This document shows positions 34,740 to 43,200 of a stretch of 64,000 nucleotides of DNA, piece by piece. The notes under the pieces were generated by a model. That model saw only the letters and a program-made list of their open reading frames with translations, did not search any database and was not told the origin of the DNA. The DNA comes from a virus: positions 1 to 64,000 of IMG/VR virus record IMGVR_UViG_3300027833_000039, one strand, 5' to 3'. The first letter of the stretch is position 1. Each line of letters opens with the position of its first letter. The position numbers were made by a program, and so were the translations under genes.

Positions 34740-37690
34740 ATTCCCATCTTACCACTGTAAAACGGCACTGCCCACTTTGATAGTCTTTTTATTTCTTTTC
34801 CTTTTTGTGATTGATCCAACATTCCTCTTGCTGCATCATAACCTACAGGTGCACCTTGATTGATTAGCTCTTGTTGTGCATTTGTTCTTGTGTTAGTATT
34901 AGATGAGTTAGGACCATATATTCTTTCCCACATATCTTTTGTAACTTCTCTTTGAACACCTTTTTCATCTTTACCAACAAGCTCCTGTAATCTTTGCCAC
35001 TTTTCTATATTTGCTTGAGTTTGATCTCCTTGAGAATCTTTCATCAATCTTTTACCATTAGGACCAAATTCAACATCACCACCTTTTAAAGGGTTAACAT
35101 TATAATAATCATACAACTGGTTCATATTATATGTATTGGCTGCGTTTGTTATACCAGCATTATATAAATCATTATATTTACCAGTTTTCCAATTTTTAAA
35201 ATTCTGAGCATTCTGTAATGCTACAGTAGTATCATCATATAATTGTTTGTTTGTTGCATTGTTAGCCATGTCAACTTTCATATCTAGTTGTGGTTGCATT
35301 GTTGCAACTTGATTCATAGTTCTAACATTGTTCTGGTTAACTTGATTTATAGCTTTAGCATTAGCATCTAAAGTTTGACCTTGAATATTACTACGTGCAA
35401 TTGCTTGAGGTCCATAAGCACCCAGTGCATTGGCCATAGTATTTTGTGCTGCTAAATTTGCATTGACTCTTCCTGTATAATCATCTAATACATAATCAAT
35501 TTTTTGATCTTCAAGTTGAGGAGCCCAAGGCAGGAACAATTCATCATCAATAGCATTTAATGCAAGTATGTTATTCACATCTTGTTTCCACCATTCTTTT
35601 TCTGGGTCAGGTTTAGCTCCTGGTGGTATTTTTTTCTTTTCTTCTGGATCATCTGGTAAATCCATAAATTGCTCATCTCCAGGTTGATAATCCATATCAA
35701 ACCCAGGAGCATTTACAGTATAACCACCTCTCTTACCATCAAACCTTCTTTTGTTCCATTCATCATCTAACTTACCATCATTATTTTTATCATAAGTACC
35801 AGGATCATTTTTAAGTCTTTCATCCAATACTTCATCGGTAAAGAAATAAGGAATGTACTGAACACCTTTCTTATCAAAGTATGCTTTTCTTTTTTCTTCA
35901 TATTTATTTTGGAATCCTCTCCAGTTTGCATCATAGTTTGGATCATCCATCTTCATATTAAACTTGAAGTCTACACCATCTGCTTTTAAAGAATCTATAA
36001 CAGCCTGATTTCTATAATAAAAATCTTCTTCTGATTCTTTACTAGAGAACATATCTGAACCATATCCAAAACCATCTGTATTTTTAGCCTGAGTATCCGG
36101 TAATTGATTACCAGAATACTTACCACTTATAAAAGTTGCTACGTCACCTACATCTGGATCATTATTTAGTTCTTGTTGAGTTCTTATTTCAGGAGTATAA
36201 GTTTCAGATAAACCACCAGCTCCAGATATTTTACCTTGATCAAACACCTGAACTTCAGTAGCCTCTTTCATAGTTCTACCATCAATAGGGCCTCTGACAA
36301 AAGATATTTGGTTTTTACCATTCTTCTTTACTACAGTAGGAGTATACCCATCTGCTATAAATTTATCATATTGTTTAGCTTTTTCACTTCCAGCAGCATA
36401 AGGATTTTTAGCACCACCAGAATCTACAACAGTTTCTACTTGTTTGTCAGTAGCTTGTACTTGCTTATCACTTGCTACAGCTTCTGTTTCTGTATCAGTA
36501 ATTGTCTCAGAAGTTTCTTCCATAAGTCTATATGCGTCTGGCACTTGACCACTTTGAATTGCAATAAGAGCTTGTCTTCTTAATTCTGATTTGGGTATTG
36601 GATCAGAACCATCTTCTAGATACCATCCTTTACCATCCCAAGTAGCATCTTTCATGTTCTTAGGATACCCAATATTTTTTCTTTCATAGTAATCTCTTGC
36701 AGTTTCTCCTTTCTTTTGATAGCTTTCTAATTCTTTACCATAACCAGCTTTAACTAAAAAGTCTCCAAGCTCAGTTCCATACTGTGCCATAGATCCCATC
36801 ATAGCATTATTTTCCATTGCTAACCCTGGCTCTCCTGGTGAAGGCATAAATGCTTCCATAGGTGCTGGCATTCCTTGCTGAGGCATCTGTTGTTGCATAC
36901 CTTCTTGCTGATCTTGTTGAGCCATCATTTGTTGCATCATCATTATTTGTTGCTGTTGCTCAATAGGTAATGCTGCTAAAGCTTTAGCTTCTGCTTCTTT
37001 CCTTGATATCTCTTCTACTTTAGCTGTAAACTCAATAGGGTCTTCACCTATAGAAACTAAATATGGATGAGATGCTAAAGGTACACCATCAGAAAAATTC
37101 TTTTTGGCTTCTTGTACAAAAGCAAGCTTTGATAAGTCATTCATGTTTTTCTTCAACATAAGCTCTGCACTTGTAGCTGATATTTTATCTGCATACTGTG
37201 AATCTAATTCACCATAATACTCTTGTAACCCAAACTTCTTAGAAATTTTAGCAGGTGTTTTTTTACTTCCACCTACTCCAAACTCACTCATTTCATCTTT
37301 TGTAAACTTAAGTTTTCTTGTGTCAGAAAAAACAAAAGATTGTTCTGGCAAAAACATTGGTACACCTCCACTACCGTGTCTTGGTCCTTGTATGTCATAC
37401 AGACCAAATGTACCGTCATCATTTAAATCAGTTAAAACTGTTTCTCCACCCTCTGCTTCTAAATTAGCATCTTCTCTGGGTACACTTGATAAACTATATC
37501 TAACAGATTCATCACGTGAATTATTAAAATTAGTATCACCATAATATGCTTGTGGAGTTGTAACCAAACCGTAGTTAGATTGATCACCTGTTACCATACC
37601 ACCATGTTCCATAGACATTGCATCTTCAACAACCTTTCCATTACGGATGCTAAAACCTTGTGGTAATTTGTTTATTTTAATTTTTGCCAT
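34736..37690 (-). CDS. Gly/Gln-rich virion cargo protein with calcium-binding-type loops (984 residues)
   Basis: The N-terminus has GG-containing stretches (EHGGMVTG, EAEGGETVL, PRHGSGGVPMF) that I recognise from uncharacterised internal proteins of Bacteroidetes phages. A dockerin/EF-hand-type loop DLNDDGTFGLYD is at residues 88-99 and a second, DKNNDGKLDDEW, is near residue 634. Residues 245-300 are a Gln/Met low-complexity stretch. The middle is rich in Lys, Asp and Gly, and the last 250 residues are Asn/Gln-rich helices (for example ANLAAQNTMANAL). There is no signal peptide. It lies 2 bases after the 845-residue gene. Cargo or ejection protein by context; function unknown. Confidence 0.6.
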   Translation of the reverse strand: MAKIKINKLPQGFSIRNGKVVEDAMSMEHGGMVTGDQSNYGLVTTPQAYYGDTNFNNSRDESVRYSLSSVPREDANLEAEGGETVLTDLNDDGTFGLYDIQGPRHGSGGVPMFLPEQSFVFSDTRKLKFTKDEMSEFGVGGSKKTPAKISKKFGLQEYYGELDSQYADKISATSAELMLKKNMNDLSKLAFVQEAKKNFSDGVPLASHPYLVSIGEDPIEFTAKVEEISRKEAEAKALAALPIEQQQQIMMMQQMMAQQDQQEGMQQQMPQQGMPAPMEAFMPSPGEPGLAMENNAMMGSMAQYGTELGDFLVKAGYGKELESYQKKGETARDYYERKNIGYPKNMKDATWDGKGWYLEDGSDPIPKSELRRQALIAIQSGQVPDAYRLMEETSETITDTETEAVASDKQVQATDKQVETVVDSGGAKNPYAAGSEKAKQYDKFIADGYTPTVVKKNGKNQISFVRGPIDGRTMKEATEVQVFDQGKISGAGGLSETYTPEIRTQQELNNDPDVGDVATFISGKYSGNQLPDTQAKNTDGFGYGSDMFSSKESEEDFYYRNQAVIDSLKADGVDFKFNMKMDDPNYDANWRGFQNKYEEKRKAYFDKKGVQYIPYFFTDEVLDERLKNDPGTYDKNNDGKLDDEWNKRRFDGKRGGYTVNAPGFDMDYQPGDEQFMDLPDDPEEKKKIPPGAKPDPEKEWWKQDVNNILALNAIDDELFLPWAPQLEDQKIDYVLDDYTGRVNANLAAQNTMANALGAYGPQAIARSNIQGQTLDANAKAINQVNQNNVRTMNQVATMQPQLDMKVDMANNATNKQLYDDTTVALQNAQNFKNWKTGKYNDLYNAGITNAANTYNMNQLYDYYNVNPLKGGDVEFGPNGKRLMKDSQGDQTQANIEKWQRLQELVGKDEKGVQREVTKDMWERIYGPNSSNTNTRTNAQQELINQGAPVGYDAARGMLDQSQKGKEIKRLSKWAVPFYSGKMGM

Positions 37691-37692
37691 AA

Positions 37693-40230
37693 TTATAATT
37701 TTTCTATGTCAGCTCCAGCTGCAATTAGTTTTGCTAACATTTTTGAATCAACACTTACTATTTCTCCTCCTTGTTGATTTCTCCAAGTAGCCCCGTCAGA
37801 TGTCATTCCTCTGCTTTTTCTGTGTTCATTATCAAACTTTCTTTTTTCCTCTTCTTCTTTCCTATCACCTCTAAACATTTCTAAAAATGGTAATCCAGTC
37901 ATAGTCGCAAGTATTGCAGGATCAATCATAGCAAAACTATTCATATACTCATTAAATGCATTGGGTCCATTCTGTGGTATATCATCAGCTCCAAATCCTT
38001 TAAAGCTTACATAAGGATTAGCTTTATCACTACTTCCAAAAAATGTTTTAAGTTTTCTTAAAGCACCAGGTAATTGTTCAACACCTTCTTTAAGGAGTCT
38101 TCCTAACCCTGCCTTTGCCGCTATTGGACCACCTTCTTGACTCATATATAATCCTGTTGTTGCGTCACCTTCACTACCCATCAAACCAGAATTAATATCA
38201 AACGTTCCTCTTTTATTAAAGGCATCTGTCTTAGTTCCATATATATTATCTGCAACTAAATCACCTCTTAATTCTTCTTGTGCTTTCTTTTTATTTATTT
38301 CATCAAAATAATCATTAGCAACATCTGCTGCACCAACAGCAAAGTTTGATAAATCACCAAATGCTGTGGCAACTGTACTATTTAAAGCTCTATCTAAAAA
38401 TCCACCTACACCACCATAGTTTGCATCAACTTCAGGACCCTTTATATCTGTAAATAAATCCGCTGCTGATCTTTGTGCAGGCACATCATTTGTTTGAGCT
38501 ACCGGTGGAGTTGGGTTAAAAGGATTATCAAACTCAGCTTCATATTGTGCATACAATTGTTGACCATTAGCACCACCTCTTGTAACAGGGTCTTGCATCA
38601 CCCATTCTTTAAAACTAAGCTTTTGATTTGCTACTGGACCTGCCATTTGCATATTAGGTATTTCAGCTCCATACTTAACTAACATTTGTTGATAGTTAGA
38701 AAAATCAGGAACGCCTTTATTAAACCCTGGATCTAAAGGACCTTTATAGTCTTTTGGTATAAACTGATCAAACCCAGGATCATTATTTTCAATAGACTCT
38801 AGTGATTCCATATCAAACCCAGGATCTAAATCTACTTCTTGTGGATCTTTACTAGTAGCACCTGGGTCTTTACCGCCAGCTGACATTGGATCTACTTTAT
38901 ATTCAGATGGTATCTCTTGCCCTTTCTTTTTTAATATAGATTCAATATATGCTTTTGTTTCTGATGTTCCTGTTTGCCATTTCTCTAGCAGATCATCAGA
39001 GATTTTTTTTACGGCACTTGGAGCATTTATATCATCTAGTAGTTTATCTGCTTCTGTTTTTATAATATTTCCTAATGCATCTTTCTGTTGAGCTAGTTCT
39101 GGATTTTCAACTTGAAATTGTTTAAACCATGTTGCAGCAGCATTTTTATTTTCATCACTTAAATCAAACTTAACGTCATAAGTGGCATTAGCCATCTTTT
39201 GCATTTTGTTATTAATATGCTTACCACGCCAGTCTCTAAAGCTACCATCCTTTACACCATCACCATCTTTATCCTTACCACTAAACATATCTTCATATGC
39301 AGTTAAAGCTACGTTTGCAGCTTTCCCTAAATTGAATTCATTGTTGTTAAAAATAGCAGGGTTAATATACATTGGCCCTGGCTCAAGTATACCTTCATCT
39401 TCTAGATTACTTATTAAACCTTTATTTTTAGTTTTAACTGCGTCCTCACTTTTAGAAGCATTTAAGAAATCAGACATCATTTTTGTATTATCTGTACCTT
39501 CTTCAGATGCTATTACTGCTCCTGTCTCTACTCCATCTGCTGCTTTAGGTGCTTCATGATTGTATCCAGCCTCTTTAAGTCTAAGATGAGTGGCCATATC
39601 CCTAGCTCTAATCTTTCTATCACCTTTATACATAAAGTGTGATTCAAATTCACCACCCTCTTCTTTCTGCCAGCCCGCTGCATTCTTAGCAAAGTTAGCC
39701 ATCTTAACTACTGAAGGAGGATAGTTATCTTTATTAGCCATAACTTTTCCATAAGCTTCAGATACTGACATACCTCTTGCTTTAGCCCATCTAGTAAACT
39801 TACCTTTATTTTCAGGTTTAATTTCTATACCAGATTTAGCCTGATCAATAGATGTTATATTCATATCCATACCAGGAGCTTCTTTTTGTATTTCTTCTGC
39901 TCTTGCTAATTGTTGTGGATTATTTGTAATTTGCTGTGGGCTAGGTTCTTGTGGTTGTTGTAGTTTTTGTACATCTTCAAACAAACTTATAATTGCTTCT
40001 TCTTCATAACCCAATTGCATAAGAGCCTGACCTATAATATTTTGATCAACTTCTTGCTGCATTAAACCCATCAATACTTCTTGAGGTTGCTGACCTTCTT
40101 GAACAGCTGCAGAAAACATTTCACTTATCTGCATGACTTGCGGATCAACTTGAGGTTGCTGTTGCATACCAGGTTGTTCAGGAATCATTGCTCCTCCTTG
40201 TTGTTTTACACTTTTTTTGTTTAAATCCAC
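37693..40230 (-). CDS. Gln-rich virion cargo protein, GTG start (845 residues)
   Basis: The first codon is GTG at 40230 (MDLNKKSVKQQGG); the next in-frame ATG is 14 codons later (MIPEQPG). Residues 15-120 are extremely Gln/Pro/Met-rich. Residues 150-195 contain KFTRWAKARGMSVSEAYGKV and VVKMANFAKNAAGW, a segment seen in many uncharacterised phage internal proteins. An EF-hand-type loop DKDGDGVKDGSF is near residue 320. Gly-Gly motifs (EEGGEFES, SQEGGPIAA) match the style of the 984-residue protein. It opens the large cargo and polymerase block, with a promoter-like motif 10 bases before the GTG. Function unknown beyond a likely virion role. Confidence 0.6.
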   Translation of the reverse strand: MDLNKKSVKQQGGAMIPEQPGMQQQPQVDPQVMQISEMFSAAVQEGQQPQEVLMGLMQQEVDQNIIGQALMQLGYEEEAIISLFEDVQKLQQPQEPSPQQITNNPQQLARAEEIQKEAPGMDMNITSIDQAKSGIEIKPENKGKFTRWAKARGMSVSEAYGKVMANKDNYPPSVVKMANFAKNAAGWQKEEGGEFESHFMYKGDRKIRARDMATHLRLKEAGYNHEAPKAADGVETGAVIASEEGTDNTKMMSDFLNASKSEDAVKTKNKGLISNLEDEGILEPGPMYINPAIFNNNEFNLGKAANVALTAYEDMFSGKDKDGDGVKDGSFRDWRGKHINNKMQKMANATYDVKFDLSDENKNAAATWFKQFQVENPELAQQKDALGNIIKTEADKLLDDINAPSAVKKISDDLLEKWQTGTSETKAYIESILKKKGQEIPSEYKVDPMSAGGKDPGATSKDPQEVDLDPGFDMESLESIENNDPGFDQFIPKDYKGPLDPGFNKGVPDFSNYQQMLVKYGAEIPNMQMAGPVANQKLSFKEWVMQDPVTRGGANGQQLYAQYEAEFDNPFNPTPPVAQTNDVPAQRSAADLFTDIKGPEVDANYGGVGGFLDRALNSTVATAFGDLSNFAVGAADVANDYFDEINKKKAQEELRGDLVADNIYGTKTDAFNKRGTFDINSGLMGSEGDATTGLYMSQEGGPIAAKAGLGRLLKEGVEQLPGALRKLKTFFGSSDKANPYVSFKGFGADDIPQNGPNAFNEYMNSFAMIDPAILATMTGLPFLEMFRGDRKEEEEKRKFDNEHRKSRGMTSDGATWRNQQGGEIVSVDSKMLAKLIAAGADIEKL

Positions 40231-40240
40231 GTTGATAATA

Positions 40241-40281
40241 TTATATTATTAATATACAAATAATTAGGGAGATTCACTAAT
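40241..40281 (-). promoter_or_regulatory. Candidate phage promoter (motif P3) with hairpin, before the cargo and polymerase block
   Basis: Minus-strand TTTGTATATTAATAATATAA covers 40260-40241. A 5-bp dyad with a 9-base loop (40263-40267 and 40277-40281) lies 2 bases upstream. The motif ends only 10 bases before the GTG start at 40230, so the transcript would have almost no leader unless transcription starts within the motif. Confidence 0.6.
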
Positions 40282-40290
40282 CTTTAGGGT

Positions 40291-43200
40291 TTAAGCTTGA
40301 TAAAGATGAGTCAAAATATAGTTAGGTGGTGACATATTACCTAACTCTTTTGCATCTTTATAATGCTTTCTATTTAATTTATCATATAAACTTTTAGCTT
40401 TACTCTCTTTGTCAGTTCCATCATAGACACCATCTATATAATCTTTATACATTTGTATTTGTTTTTTCTCTCCTCCTACTGCGTAGTTTGGCATATACTT
40501 TCCTTTTTGTTGAAACTTTAAATACTTAGCATGTTTTTTAACGTTATCTGTATATGTTTTACCACCATCCTTACTTGATCCTCCCCAGTGTGTAGGAAGT
40601 GTATTAAATAGATCATTTCTATCTACACCCTTTCTATTATTAGCTAAGAATGCTAATCTTAATACAGTTGCTATAGCTGCTTTTTCAGGATCTAATAAAT
40701 CTTTATTAGATGTTATACCAAACTTCTTTAATATATTTATTTGTTTTTTGTCCTTTGGTAAATTCTTATCTTCCTTTATTATATTATCCCATCTAAGTTG
40801 AGTTAAACCAACACTGTTATAATCTTCTTTTGCACTTTTTTCATAAACAAGAAGATCAGTCTTCTGACTATCTTTTACAGCACGAGCTAATAAAGGAGAA
40901 AGAGTTGTTAATCCCTCTAATGTATCTATTGTATAACCATCATATTTTTTAAATACATCAGGTGAAGAAGTAACTATAGGTAAAAGATCAGTTGAGCCAA
41001 CTATTGGTAACTCACCTTTTCTATTTTGATCAGCTACAAATTTTGTAACACCTCTTGTAAAGTTTCCACCAGCACTGTGTGTATCACCAAAATTAGATTC
41101 ATTACCATAAATACCAAAAGCAATTCTAGCAATATCATTATATACATCACTAGGTATACCTGCCTCCATCATTATTTTTTTCTTGTTATCTACTAAAGAA
41201 TCTATAAATGGTTTAGTTGAGTTTTCTTGTTCTTCTTTATCTGAGGAGTCTGAAGTAAAAAAATCACCAATAGACTTTAGAGTACCCGTTTCATTATATA
41301 CTTCTTCTTCAAAAGCTTGTTGATCAAACACTGGACGTATAGGTTGGTAGTTTAATGTATTTACTGAATAATTAGATCCTTGTTGAGTTTGCTCTTTACC
41401 TGTAGAGTCTATATAATTAGAAGTATATTTTTCTCTATTATCTTCTGACATTTTTAATACAGCTTGTCCATCAACCCATTGAAAATTATTACCATCATCT
41501 TCTGGTAATACATATACCGCTGTACCTGCAGGCATTCCTAAATCATACAATGCTTGTAAATCAGTACATTGACCATTTATACAACCATTACTTGCTCTAT
41601 TGTTTTCAGCATTCCCATCATTAAATAAACCTTTTCTACCAGAAGTAGGGCCATGAATAGCAGTAGCTACATCTATGTCAGTACCATCTGTAAATAAATT
41701 AAATGAAGGAACTCCCTTACCCCCATATTTATCCGGTGAGTCAGGATAACTTTCTTTTATATAATACTTACCTGCACCAGTGTTTTTGTTTCCAGCGCTC
41801 CAGTTAGGAATCCATTTACCATTTCTTTTATCTTCATCTGTTATCTTACCATCTTGGTTAAAATCCCACATCTTTGTTACAGTCAAAGCATCACCTTTAT
41901 TAGCACCTGTAAGAACTTCAAAGTCTAATATTGACTTTCCACCTCTCCAAACTTCTAATCTCTTTGTTTTTTTATTTACTATAACATAATGACCATTAGG
42001 ATCATTAACCATTTGAGCTTTCTTTATTATATCCTCATCAGCTGAATCATTAATATTCTTTCTGTCTTCATCTAATAGATCAACGTCCTGCCATGTTTCT
42101 TCAATTTCTTCTACTTCATCATAGTTAGATTGAGGTATAACAATACCTTGACCAGCAAAAATTTCATTAATATTTTTAATTGAACTATTAGCTTCTACAA
42201 GTTTTCTAAGAGGAACACCAAATCTTGATGCTATTCTACCTAATGTATCTCCTGACTTAATATCATAGTCAAGAAATTTAATTTTAGACTCAGGTAATTT
42301 TAATTCTTGATTGATATCTATTTGACTAGGATTATCAATATTATTTAACTTTACAATTTCATCTACAGAAGTACCAAACTGTTCTGCTATTCTTGTTAGG
42401 TTATCTCCTGACTTAACTGTATAAGAAGGCAGGTTGTCATCTTCTTGTTTAGGCTTTTCCTCAGCCGGTCTAAAAGGTCCCATATAAGGAGGAGCTGTTT
42501 CCTGCACATAATTATCTTGTTGCCACATTTCAGGAAGATAAAAACTTTGTTCTTCTTCTTGTCTAATAGGACCTGCATATTGTTTTACTGGAAGACTATC
42601 TTGTTCATTTATATCTTTATAGTTATATAACTGCTTATAATAGTCATAAGCTTCATCAGTAGTTGTCTTTAAAAAGTTTTCCTGTACATTAGGTCTTCCT
42701 TCTGTATTTTTATCAAACAGAATCATATCAATGTAATCTTGAGTTTCCTGTGGAAGTCTAGATACCCATTTAACATCATTGTATATATCTTCACCCTCTT
42801 CTTTCAATTCATTTAATAAGTCTAATGTATTGCCTCTACCCCAGTTATATGCAGCCAGCGTTTTAATTAACCTTACATCATCATCTTGATTTGCCTTATT
42901 GATAAATGAAGAGTTGTATAATTCATTCATTGACCACTCTTGAACTTGATAATTTTGTTCAGGGTCATAAGGATCTACTTCATCTACCTTATTTGCTTTT
43001 TTATAATCTGTTATAAGGCTATCTCCTATTTGACCAAGACCCATATATCCTTTATTGTTTTTAGCTTTTGGATCTAGATTAGATTCAACAAAAGCTTGCT
43101 TATATAAAATATTAGAGTCTACCTTATTTTTTGTTTTTTCTTTTTTATCAGAATCTTTAGGTATGTAAATTCTATCATAAAATTCATATGGTTTTATACC

